Source of the DNA: an uncultured Eubacteriales bacterium
GTDB taxonomy: Bacteria > Bacillota > Clostridia > UMGS1840
NCBI GenBank assembly: GCA_900555525.1
Contig: USLP01000043.1
Span: 1 to 8,540 of the forward strand
Length of the DNA: 8,540 nt
Direction of reading: 5' to 3'
Below the pieces are notes generated by a model. That model was not told where the DNA came from, did not search any database, and was given only the letters and a program-made list of their open reading frames with translations. Positions 1 through 6,718 of this stretch are shown in pieces. The position numbers and the translations under genes were made by a program. The stretch's first letter is position 1; each line of letters begins with the position of its first letter.

Positions 1-392
1 CGCACGAAAAAGGGCTTTTGGGTCATTCCGATGCCGACGTACTTCTGCACAGCATTTCGGACGCTCTTTTGGGAGCGGCGGCTTTGGGAGATATCGGAAA
101 GCATTTTCCCGATACAGACCCTGCCTATAAAGGCGCAGACAGCCTTATTCTGATGAAAAAAGCGTACAGCCTCGTAAAAGAAAAAGGCTATACGCTATGC
201 AATCTTGACGTAACGGTATGCGCACAAAAGCCGAAGCTTGCTCCGTATATCGAAGAAATGCGCAAAAATGTTGCAAAGGCTCTTAAATGTGATTTGGACT
301 GTGTGAGCATAAAAGCAACCACAACGGAAAAAATGGGATTCACAGGCAGAGAAGAAGGCATCAGCTCCTACTGCGTTTGCCTTTTACATTAA
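1..392 (+). CDS. ispF: IspF, 2-C-methyl-D-erythritol 2,4-cyclodiphosphate synthase (5'-truncated)
   Basis: IspF converts CDP-methylerythritol 2-phosphate to methylerythritol 2,4-cyclodiphosphate with release of CMP, in the cytoplasmic MEP isoprenoid pathway. The gene enters from the left edge; the first complete codon is at position 3 and the visible frame begins [17 protein letters not shown]. The TTG at 18 is internal, not a start. About 129 residues are visible, so roughly 30 N-terminal residues are missing, including the family's Asp-x-His metal ligands. Seen here are the GHSDAD(V)xLH segment with the third zinc-ligand His, the [12 protein letters not shown] loop, and the C-terminal [16 protein letters not shown] block that contacts the CDP moiety. 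The TAA stop lies inside the 3' end of the convergent cardiolipin synthase gene, a 9-bp tail-to-tail overlap. The upstream partner (often ispD) is outside the window. Identification rests on motif recognition and is very secure. Confidence 0.97.
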   Translation, partial: HEKGLLGHSDADVLLHSISDALLGAAALGDIGKHFPDTDPAYKGADSLILMKKAYSLVKEKGYTLCNLDVTVCAQKPKLAPYIEEMRKNVAKALKCDLDCVSIKATTTEKMGFTGREEGISSYCVCLLH

Positions 393-1907
393 CGGCGCAA
401 ACAGGCGCAGTATGCTCCTTAAAATTCGTGTGTGCAGAGGTACTTTATTGCAGTCCTCCGCAGTTATCAAGCGTGATTCGGAGACGGTTTTCTTAAAATC
501 GTCTCTTACTTCTTCTATAACGTGCGAATTATATATAAGAACACCGCATTCGAAATGAAGATACAGGCTTCTGTAATCAAAATTTATCGTTCCCACAGAG
601 GCAAGCTCGCCGTCGGCAATAACAACCTTTCCGTGTACAAAACCGGGGGTGTATTCGTATATTTCAACGCCTGCCTGAATAAGCTGAAGATAATACGAAC
701 GTGTAAGCGTATGAACATACCATTTGTCGGCAATTCCGGGCGTTACGACCGTAACCTTAACACCGCTCCTTGCGCTTAAGGTAAGCGCCGTAATAAGCTC
801 GCTCGTTATAATCAGATACGGCGTGAAAATAAGCACCTCGTCCTTTGCCTTGTTTATCATATTAAGATATATATTTTCACCCAAAGCCTCGTTATACGGC
901 TCTACACCGTACGGCTGAATGTAGCCGTCAAACGTTTCTGTGATTTCGTAGTTTCCGTAATATTTCGTTATATCCTCGTCCTCTTTTTTTATAAGATTCC
1001 ACATCTCGAAAAACAAGTGAATAAACGTTTTCACAGCCTGTCCCTTAACCATGACGGCGCAGTCTTTCCAATGACCGTGCCTAACACGTGCGTTTATATA
1101 TTCGTCGCCAAGGTTTATACCGCCCGTAAAGCCTGTCATGCCGTCTATGACAACAATTTTTCTGTGGTCACGGTTATTCATCGTAATAGAAAGGCTCGGT
1201 CTTAACGGATTGAAAACACGGCAGTTTATACCGCATTTTTTCAAATGTTCGGGGTATTCGTACGGCAAATCATTACATCCGCAGTCGTCGTAAATCAGGC
1301 GCACTTCAACACCCTGCGCCGCTTTTTCTTTGAGTATTTCCAAAATTTCCGACCACATCTTCCCCTCCGAAATTATGAAATACTCCATAAGTATATATTT
1401 TTGAGCCTTTTTAAGCTCTTTTTTCAAAGCCTCAAATTTATACTCGCCCAAAGGAAAATATGTCAAATCCGCATTTTTATAGACGGGAAAACCGCAGGAT
1501 TCCACATAGCTTAACTGCCTGTATATGTTCTCGTCCGTTTCTTTAAGCTCCGTAAGATTTTCTTTGCAGAAATTTTCTCCGTGTGTAAGCGCTTTTTGAA
1601 GCGTAAGGCTTTTTTTCATGCTCCAGCTGATTTGAGACGTTCCAAAAAGAAGATACATAATACCGCCCAGCGCAGGGAATGCAAGTATCAGAATAGTCCA
1701 CCCCAGCTTATAGGCGGGGTTTGTTTTGTCGCCGACAACATATACAACCGCCGCCAAGCTGAAAACCGTGAGAATCGAATAAATATATACAAACTGGCTC
1801 GTCATCTTCCAAAGCAGGAACACCAAAAGCAGAAACTGCAAAAAAATTGCCGTTCCGATTATAACGCTCCTTTTTAATACAAACTTTGAAAGCTTTGCCA
1901 AAAACAT
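384..1907 (-). CDS. cls: Cardiolipin synthase, PLD superfamily
   Basis: This membrane enzyme condenses two phosphatidylglycerols to cardiolipin plus glycerol. The 507-residue protein matches the usual length of Cls/ClsA-type synthases. Three hydrophobic segments at about 15-33, 37-58 and 68-88 form the N-terminal membrane anchor (PLDc_N type). Two phospholipase D domains follow, each with an intact HxKxxxxD motif: HRKIVVID with H248, K250 and D255, and HGKVVIAD with H425, K427 and D432. Each is followed by the expected G-G/T-IN segment ([18 protein letters not shown]). The ATG overlaps the TGA of the upstream carboxypeptidase gene by one base (TGATG), and an AAAGGG Shine-Dalgarno lies just upstream inside that gene, so translational coupling is likely. 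It is the last visible gene of a leftward operon and ends inside the ispF tail. The PLD class is certain; cardiolipin as product is inferred from domain layout and length. Confidence 0.95.
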   Translation of the reverse strand: MFLAKLSKFVLKRSVIIGTAIFLQFLLLVFLLWKMTSQFVYIYSILTVFSLAAVVYVVGDKTNPAYKLGWTILILAFPALGGIMYLLFGTSQISWSMKKSLTLQKALTHGENFCKENLTELKETDENIYRQLSYVESCGFPVYKNADLTYFPLGEYKFEALKKELKKAQKYILMEYFIISEGKMWSEILEILKEKAAQGVEVRLIYDDCGCNDLPYEYPEHLKKCGINCRVFNPLRPSLSITMNNRDHRKIVVIDGMTGFTGGINLGDEYINARVRHGHWKDCAVMVKGQAVKTFIHLFFEMWNLIKKEDEDITKYYGNYEITETFDGYIQPYGVEPYNEALGENIYLNMINKAKDEVLIFTPYLIITSELITALTLSARSGVKVTVVTPGIADKWYVHTLTRSYYLQLIQAGVEIYEYTPGFVHGKVVIADGELASVGTINFDYRSLYLHFECGVLIYNSHVIEEVRDDFKKTVSESRLITAEDCNKVPLHTRILRSILRLFAPLM

Positions 1908-3052
1908 CAGATTCCCTTTAGAAAGTCGCCCACCGTATCGAAATAACTCTTTTTCATAACGTCATTTCCGCATACAAGCTCGACGCTGTCTATTTCCTCC
2001 CCATTTTTATAAAACATCATTTTGCCTGCCGTATCGCCCTTTTTTACGGGAGCTTTAACAGGATAAATTTCCGTTTTTGTTTCTATTTCATATTTATCAT
2101 CGGACGATATAAGCTGTTCCTTTATCTCTTTCGGGCATACGCTTACGTTTTTTTCTTTTCCGTAATCAACGCTTGCCTCGCCTGCCGAATTTTCGGGGTC
2201 GGATAAGCGGAGCATTTTGTATTTTGAAAATCCGTAATTCAAAAGCGCTTTCGCATCGTTAAAGCGTTCTTTTGAAGTCGGCGCGCCCAGCGTTCCGGCT
2301 ATAAGCTCAAGATTGCCCTTCTTTGCCGTTGCGCTTATGCAAAAGCCCGCCTTTGACGTAGAACCTGTTTTAAGCCCCGTTGCGTCGGGATAAAAGCGTA
2401 TAAGCTTATTTGTGTTTGAAAGCACAAAAGCGCCGTCTCTTATAGTGTCCTGCCATATCGTCGTATATTCTTTAATATCATGCTTTAAAAGTTCTCTCGA
2501 AATAACCGCCAAATCCCTTGCCGATGAATAGTGATTTTCGGTATCCAAACCGTGCGGATTTTCAAAATGCGTATTTTCAAGACCGAGCTCCTTAGCCCTC
2601 TCGTTCATTTTGTTCACAAATCCCTCAACGCTTCCCGCAATTCTCTCCGCAATAACAACGCACGAATCGTTTGCGGAAGCCACAAAAACGGTTTTTATGA
2701 GCGTTTTTAAGTCCATTTCTTCATTTTCTTTGAGAAAAATCTGCGAACCGCCCATTGCGCAGGCATTTGCGCTTGCATAAAGCTTTTCCGAAAGCGATAA
2801 ATTTCCCTTATCGACTTCCTCCATGGTTATGAGCATCGTCATTATTTTTGTTACGCTTGCCATGGGACGTCTTTCGTCCGCATTTTTTTCAAGCAAAACA
2901 GTCCCTGTTGCGCTGTCTGTGAGAATATATGACGGGGACGCCATCTCCGCCGTTTCACCTTCGGCAGCTGCGTTCGGAACGGCAGACACCGCAAAACCCA
3001 AAATGATTGAAAACGCCAAAAAGGTTAAAAAACATTTCTTTACGAGCTTCAT
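1907..3052 (-). CDS. dacF: D-alanyl-D-alanine carboxypeptidase, DacF/PBP5 type
   Basis: A secreted penicillin-binding protein (peptidase S11) that removes the terminal D-Ala from peptidoglycan pentapeptides and so limits cross-linking. The 381 residues begin with a basic, hydrophobic signal peptide (MKLVKK, then a core to about residue 23, with a plausible cleavage after NAAA at 27-30). All three active-site motifs are present: S66-V-T-K69 with the acylated serine, S126-A-N128, and K228-T-G230. A PBP5 C-terminal beta domain follows at about 290-365. The tail (SYFDTVGDFLKGI) could be a short amphipathic membrane-association helix. The ATG start is supported by AAGGAG at 3061-3066, 9 nt upstream. 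It lies 54 bp after the xerD-like gene and overlaps cls. In Bacillus subtilis dacF is downstream of ripX/xerD with drm and pupG between them, so the pairing looks like a reduced form of that neighbourhood. S11 membership is certain; the exact paralogue (DacF, DacA or DacB) is less so. Confidence 0.93.
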   Translation of the reverse strand: MKLVKKCFLTFLAFSIILGFAVSAVPNAAAEGETAEMASPSYILTDSATGTVLLEKNADERRPMASVTKIMTMLITMEEVDKGNLSLSEKLYASANACAMGGSQIFLKENEEMDLKTLIKTVFVASANDSCVVIAERIAGSVEGFVNKMNERAKELGLENTHFENPHGLDTENHYSSARDLAVISRELLKHDIKEYTTIWQDTIRDGAFVLSNTNKLIRFYPDATGLKTGSTSKAGFCISATAKKGNLELIAGTLGAPTSKERFNDAKALLNYGFSKYKMLRLSDPENSAGEASVDYGKEKNVSVCPKEIKEQLISSDDKYEIETKTEIYPVKAPVKKGDTAGKMMFYKNGEEIDSVELVCGNDVMKKSYFDTVGDFLKGI

Positions 3053-3060
3053 AATATGTA

Positions 3061-3066
3061 CTCCTT
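3061..3066 (-). promoter_or_regulatory. Ribosome binding site of the carboxypeptidase gene
   Basis: The reverse complement reads AAGGAG, 8 nt from the last G to the ATG at 3052-3050. It is a strong site and supports the chosen start and an intact signal peptide. No separate promoter was evident in the 54-bp gap after the xerD-like gene, so co-transcription is the simplest reading. Confidence 0.85.
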
Positions 3067-3106
3067 CAAAATTATTTCAGTACATTTTATGAACCCTAAG
3101 ATTTGT

Positions 3107-4030
3107 TTATGCTTTTGGATGAGCCTTTTCGTAAGCCGAAATTACAGACGGCTTAAATTTCTTTACATAGTCTTTCGTCAGACTTATATTTTTATGCCCC
3201 AAAATCTCTTTCACGTCAAACAATGCCGCACCGTTCTCCATAAGATGCACAGCCATGCTTCGCCGTATAAGATGAGGAGTTATCTCTTTTTCTATATCCG
3301 CCTTTTTTCCGTAGGTTTTAAGGATTTTCCAAAGCCCCTGCCTTGTTAAGGGCTGTGCGTTTTTGTTAAGGAACAAAAACGTATTTCTTTTATCAGCCGT
3401 TACGCTTGCTCTTGCATTATGTATATAATTCCTCACAGCTTTCACCGCTCCCTTATAAATAGGAACGTAGCGAACTGCGCCGTCCTCGGTGATACGTATA
3501 TATCCGTCGTCCAAAAATAAATCGTCAAGCTTTAAATTTATAAGCTCCGTAACCTTAAGTCCGCAGGCATACAGCGTTTCTATAACAGCTTCATCACGAA
3601 GCGCCTTAAAGCCCGTACCCTTTGACGCACGTATAAGGCTGTCTATTTCATCTGTTGTAAGAACATCGTTTTTCTCTTGGGTTTTCACCTTTTTTTCGTA
3701 CTTTACTCCGTAAGTCGGGTTTACGTCCGTATAGCCGCTGTCCTTTAAAAAACGGAAAAAATTGCGCAATGAGGCTATATTTCTCGATAACGTTGCGGAA
3801 CTTTTTCCGCAAGAGCGAAGCTTATCCATATAGCTTTCAAAAAAATCAACGGATTTCAATACCGACGTACTGCCCATTTCTTTACAGTATTCCAAAAAAC
3901 CGCCGATATCCCTGCGGTAAGATAAAAACGTATTTTGTTTCATTTTTTTGACGTATCTCAAAAAGTCAAAAAACTCTTCAAGAATTTTTCCGTCCTCAAT
4001 CGATTGTGTTTCGATTTTCAAATTCTTCAC
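3107..4030 (-). CDS. XerD-like tyrosine recombinase with altered catalytic residues
   Basis: A 307-residue tyrosine recombinase of XerC/XerD size and layout. It has an N-terminal SAM-like core-binding domain (about 15-100) with the typical SATLSRNIASLRNFFRFL segment, then the catalytic domain (about 120-295). XerC/D proteins resolve chromosome dimers at dif with FtsK. Retained here are H253 and R256 (PHLIRRS), H279 (ILGHKNIS) and the nucleophile Y288 (LTKDYVKK). The position of the first catalytic Arg, normally in a GLRxSEL context, is K159 (ACGLKVTEL). The beta-hairpin that normally carries the catalytic Lys (GKGNKERLVP) reads TEDGAVRYVP with no Lys. Strand-exchange activity is therefore doubtful. 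The start is GTG with no clear Shine-Dalgarno. There are no adjacent tRNA genes, att-like repeats or cargo, so this is not a mobile-element integrase in any visible sense. It could be a divergent XerD with altered chemistry, a non-catalytic partner, or a DNA-binding regulator. Confidence 0.85.
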   Translation of the reverse strand: MKNLKIETQSIEDGKILEEFFDFLRYVKKMKQNTFLSYRRDIGGFLEYCKEMGSTSVLKSVDFFESYMDKLRSCGKSSATLSRNIASLRNFFRFLKDSGYTDVNPTYGVKYEKKVKTQEKNDVLTTDEIDSLIRASKGTGFKALRDEAVIETLYACGLKVTELINLKLDDLFLDDGYIRITEDGAVRYVPIYKGAVKAVRNYIHNARASVTADKRNTFLFLNKNAQPLTRQGLWKILKTYGKKADIEKEITPHLIRRSMAVHLMENGAALFDVKEILGHKNISLTKDYVKKFKPSVISAYEKAHPKA

Positions 4031-4063
4031 AGCCGTTTCAAATAAAATTACAATATCACTATA

Positions 4064-4092
4064 ATTTTATACCATTTAAGCCGATTTGTAAA
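4064..4092 (-). promoter_or_regulatory. Candidate sigma-A promoter for the xerD-dacF-cls block
   Basis: On the minus strand TTTACA (4092-4087) is followed after 17 bp by TAAAAT (4069-4064), which lies inside the run TATAAAAT. The predicted transcript would start near 4057, about 27 nt before the GTG of the xerD-like gene. This is a consensus match only; the region is AT-rich, so chance matches are possible. Confidence 0.55.
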
Positions 4093-4136
4093 GAGTTTTT
4101 AAGAAAAATTAAAAAAAATTTTACATAAATTGCAGT

Positions 4137-4151
4137 AAAATAGGCTATTTT
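4137..4151. repeat. Inverted repeat, 7-bp arms, upstream of the rny promoter
   Basis: AAAATAG, one G, then CTATTTT form a perfect short dyad about 44 bp upstream of the rny -35. It could be a regulator site, or it may be a chance palindrome in AT-rich DNA. It is not followed by features that would make it a terminator for either flanking gene. Confidence 0.4.
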
Positions 4152-4194
4152 GTTGAATATGACCATAAAAAAATAAAAATATTATCAAAAATGC

Positions 4195-4223
4195 TTGACA
4201 AGTTGCGAAAAAAAATGTAAAAT
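4195..4223 (+). promoter_or_regulatory. Sigma-A promoter of rny
   Basis: TTGACA at 4195-4200 is a perfect -35. TAAAAT at 4218-4223 follows after 17 bp. A-rich runs just upstream (4167-4191) resemble an UP element. Transcription would start near 4230, giving a leader of about 40 nt. AAAGGAG at 4258-4264 lies 7 nt before the rny ATG. Confidence 0.8.
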
Positions 4224-4271
4224 ATATATATGCGAATTTTGTGCATAAAAAAAGAGTAAAGGAGAGTTTGT

Positions 4272-5834
4272 ATGGGAGAAATACAAGCATGGCTCGCGAT
4301 AGCCATTTCCTTAGGCTCATTTCTTGTTGCATTTATAATTGCTTTTCGTGTTGGTATAATATACAGAAAGAAAATTGCAGAAACTGAAATCGGCAGCGCC
4401 GAGGAACAGTCGAAAAAAATTCTGAATGACGCCATAAAGGCGGCGGAGGCAAAGAAAAAAGAAACATTAATTGAGGCTAAGGAAGAAATTCACAAGCAAA
4501 GAACAGAACTTGACAAAGAAGTGAAGGAAAGAAGATCGGAGCTTCAAAAGCTTGAGAAAAGATACCTTCAAAAGGAAGAACACCTGGACAAAAAGCTCGA
4601 CGTTATCGAGAAAAAAGAAGAAAATCTCAAATCGAGAGAAAAGATTATCGAGGAACGCACCGAGCAGGTAAACGAAATTCAAAAACGGCAGATGGAAATT
4701 CTGGAGAAAATTTCGGGGCTTACAAAAGAAGAAGCGAAAGACTTTTTGATTAAGAATATCGAAAACGAGGTTCGTCTTGACGCCGCCGTTAAGATTAAGG
4801 AAATCGAATCGGAGACGAAAGAAAATGCGGACACAATCGCGAGAGAGATAATAACAAGCGCAATCCAAAGATGCGCGGCAGACCACGTAAGCGACGTAAC
4901 CGTTTCCGTTGTTCCCCTGCCCAATGAGGATATGAAGGGAAGAATTATCGGACGTGAGGGCAGAAATATCCGTTCGCTCGAACAGATTACGGGAATCGAC
5001 TTTATCATTGACGATACGCCCGAAGCCGTTATTCTGTCGGGATTTGACCCGATACGCAGAGAAATTGCACGTCTTACGCTCGAAAAGCTTATCCAGGACG
5101 GCAGAATTCATCCGACCAGAATCGAAGAAATGTATAATAAGTCCAAAAAAGAAGTTGACGCAATCATCAAAAAATCAGGTGAGGACGCAACGTTTGAGCT
5201 TGGAGTACATAACATACATCCCGAACTTATTAAGCTTTTGGGACGTCTTAAGTACAGAACAAGCTACGGTCAGAATATCTTGACGCACTCGCTTGAGGTT
5301 GCGCAGATTTCGGGACTTATCGCAGGTGAACTCGGCATTGACGTTACACTCGCAAAAAGAGCAGGCTTGCTCCATGATATAGGAAAATCAATCGACTTTG
5401 AAATGGAAGGCTCGCATGTAACAATCGGTGCGGATGTCGCAAAGAAATACAAGGAAGACCCCATTATCATCAATTCGATTATGTCGCATCACGGCGATAC
5501 AGAGCCGACAAGCACAATTGCCTGCATAGTTGCGGCGGCTGACGCTATATCGGCGGCACGCCCCGGCGCAAGACGTGAAAATGTTCAGAACTACATCAAG
5601 CGTCTTGAAAAACTCGAAGAAATAGCAACGTCGTTTGAGGGCGTTGAGAAGTCATTTGCAATTCAGGCAGGCCGTGAGATTCGCATAATGGTTAAGCCCG
5701 AAGTTATAAGTGACGATCAGATGGCACTTGTTGCGCGCGAAGTTGTCAAAAAGATTGAGGATGAGCTTGAATATCCCGGTCAGATAAAGGTCAACATCAT
5801 ACGCGAAAACAGGACTGTCGATTACGCGAAATAA
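4272..5834 (+). CDS. rny: Ribonuclease Y
   Basis: RNase Y is the membrane-anchored endoribonuclease that initiates mRNA decay in many Firmicutes. The 520-residue protein has the family's usual length and full domain order. There is one N-terminal transmembrane helix (about 6-28), a long Lys/Glu-rich coiled coil (about 40-200), a KH domain with the [12 protein letters not shown] loop at 223-234, and an HD domain. In the HD domain H339 (THSLEVAQ), H368-D369 (LLHDIGK), H406-H407 (SHHGD) and D424 ([11 protein letters not shown]) form the expected metal site. A conserved C-terminal domain ends in [10 protein letters not shown]. The ATG follows AAAGGAG by 7 nt and a strong promoter. It is followed by ymdB, as in Bacillus (ymdA/rny-ymdB), across an 86-bp spacer with a hairpin. 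Nothing looks damaged. Confidence 0.98.
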   Translation: MGEIQAWLAIAISLGSFLVAFIIAFRVGIIYRKKIAETEIGSAEEQSKKILNDAIKAAEAKKKETLIEAKEEIHKQRTELDKEVKERRSELQKLEKRYLQKEEHLDKKLDVIEKKEENLKSREKIIEERTEQVNEIQKRQMEILEKISGLTKEEAKDFLIKNIENEVRLDAAVKIKEIESETKENADTIAREIITSAIQRCAADHVSDVTVSVVPLPNEDMKGRIIGREGRNIRSLEQITGIDFIIDDTPEAVILSGFDPIRREIARLTLEKLIQDGRIHPTRIEEMYNKSKKEVDAIIKKSGEDATFELGVHNIHPELIKLLGRLKYRTSYGQNILTHSLEVAQISGLIAGELGIDVTLAKRAGLLHDIGKSIDFEMEGSHVTIGADVAKKYKEDPIIINSIMSHHGDTEPTSTIACIVAAADAISAARPGARRENVQNYIKRLEKLEEIATSFEGVEKSFAIQAGREIRIMVKPEVISDDQMALVAREVVKKIEDELEYPGQIKVNIIRENRTVDYAK

Positions 5835-5838
5835 TTTT

Positions 5839-5887
5839 TAAGCCCTGATGCCTTAAAGAGAAAAACTTTGAGTGTTATCGGGGCTTA
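5839..5887 (+). terminator. Two-tier hairpin between rny and ymdB (leaky terminator or processing element)
   Basis: Starting 5 nt after the rny stop, TAAGCCCTGAT (5839-5849) pairs with ATCGGGGCTTA (5877-5887) over 11 bp with one G-T wobble. Inside it, CTTAAAG (5852-5858) pairs with CTTTGAG (5866-5872), also with one wobble, around a 7-nt A-rich loop. The DNA after the outer stem is GCTTTTCG, only four T residues, so a strong intrinsic terminator is unlikely. It could be partially terminating, stabilise the rny 3' end, or guide cleavage between the two cistrons. Confidence 0.6.
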
Positions 5888-5920
5888 GCTTTTCGAAAAA
5901 ACAAACAGAAACGGTGCATT

Positions 5921-6703
5921 ATGTCAAATACAATAAACATCCTCGCCGTGGGCGACGTCGTATCGGCGTCGGGCTGCGAAAAGCTGAGGAATTGTTTACC
6001 GAAATTTAAAAGAGAAAATAATATAGACGTGACGGTGGTAAACGGCGAAAATTCCGCTGTCGGGAACGGCATATTGCCGATGTCCGCCGATGATATTTTT
6101 ACGAGCGGCGCGGATGTTGTAACCGGCGGCAACCACACCTTCAGACGTCGTGAAATATATGATGAGCTTGAAAGAAACGAGTTTCTTTTAAGGCCCGCAA
6201 ACTACGGAAAAGAGGCTCCCGGCAGAGGCTATACGATAGTTGACAGGGGCGCATACAGGGTAGGCGTGGTAAATCTCTGCGGCACGGTGTTTATGGAGCC
6301 GCTCGAAAATCCCTTTATATGTATAGACCGTGTATTGGAGAAGCTGAAAAGGGAAACCGATATAATAATTGTCGATTTCCATGCAGAGGCGACTGCCGAA
6401 AAGCGCGCTATGGGCTTTTATCTTGACGGAAGGGTTTCGGCTGTGTTTGGAACTCACACCCATGTGCCCACGGCAGACGAGCAAATATTGCCGCACGGTA
6501 CGGGATATATAACCGATGTAGGCATGACCGGGCCTAAAATGTCCGTATTGGGCGTTACCCCCGAGCTTGCGATAGAAAAGATGAAAACCAATTTGCCGGT
6601 GCGCTTTCAAAATCCCGACGGTGAAGCCGAGCTTGACGGTGTTATATTCACCGTAAGCCGTGACACGGCAAAAACCGTTCGGATTCAGAGAATATCGCTT
6701 TAA
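5921..6703 (+). CDS. ymdB: YmdB-like metallophosphoesterase (TIGR00282 type)
   Basis: A 260-residue calcineurin-like phosphoesterase of the YmdB family. Bacillus YmdB hydrolyses 2',3'-cyclic nucleotides and influences biofilm and motility gene expression. The metal-binding residues are in place: D12 (VGDVV), E43-N44 (NGEN), N71-H72 (GGNH), H154 (DFHAEATAEK) and H179/H181 (GTHTHVPTAD). The DVGMTGP segment at 199-205 is also typical of the family. The usual GNHxWD sequence reads GNHTFR here, a mild change next to the active site. The ATG at 5921 has only a weak Shine-Dalgarno (ACGG around 5911-5914), unlike the genes on either side. It lies 86 bp after rny, its usual partner, and its stop is next to the SD of the solute-binding protein gene. 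A role in RNA turnover or signalling beside RNase Y is inferred from family and context. Confidence 0.95.
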   Translation: MSNTINILAVGDVVSASGCEKLRNCLPKFKRENNIDVTVVNGENSAVGNGILPMSADDIFTSGADVVTGGNHTFRRREIYDELERNEFLLRPANYGKEAPGRGYTIVDRGAYRVGVVNLCGTVFMEPLENPFICIDRVLEKLKRETDIIIVDFHAEATAEKRAMGFYLDGRVSAVFGTHTHVPTADEQILPHGTGYITDVGMTGPKMSVLGVTPELAIEKMKTNLPVRFQNPDGEAELDGVIFTVSRDTAKTVRIQRISL

Positions 6704-6709
6704 AAGGAG
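6704..6709 (+). promoter_or_regulatory. Ribosome binding site deciding a GTG start
   Basis: AAGGAG at 6704-6709 starts at the base after the ymdB TAA stop (6701-6703) and is 9 nt from the GTG at 6719. A nearer GTG at 6711 is out of frame. The position implies ribosomes finishing ymdB can reinitiate on the next gene. Confidence 0.8.
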
Positions 6710-6718
6710 AGTGCGACA

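Larger units (their letters stand above)
4031..4271. other. Divergent AT-rich intergenic regulatory region
   Basis: These 241 bp separate the leftward xerD-like gene from the rightward rny gene. They are very AT-rich, with repeated A-runs (about 4104-4108, 4111-4118, 4137-4140, 4167-4173, 4175-4179, 4187-4191 and 4208-4215). They hold one promoter candidate for each direction and a 15-bp inverted repeat. I see no credible coding sequence; the frames open on the minus strand are low-complexity Phe/Leu-rich antisense frames. Confidence 0.8.

Noticed and set aside
18..20. TTG at 18 as the start of a short ispF
   Set aside because: The frame continues upstream to the window edge with residues that match the IspF core (HEKGLL), so the gene is cut by the window rather than starting here.
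3107..4030. The tyrosine recombinase as an integrase of a mobile element
   Set aside because: Neighbours are core envelope and RNA-decay genes, there is no tRNA, direct repeat or cargo, and size and N-terminal domain match XerC/XerD.
4099..4435. Two overlapping minus-strand frames in the divergent intergenic region
   Set aside because: Phe/Ile/Tyr-rich translations of AT-rich DNA that overlap the rny promoter and start; no SD or homology seen.
4467..5111. Long open frame on the minus strand opposite rny, 214 codons
   Set aside because: It is the antisense of the Lys/Glu-rich coiled coil, giving a Phe/Leu-rich low-complexity product with no recognisable domain and no SD; rny explains the region.
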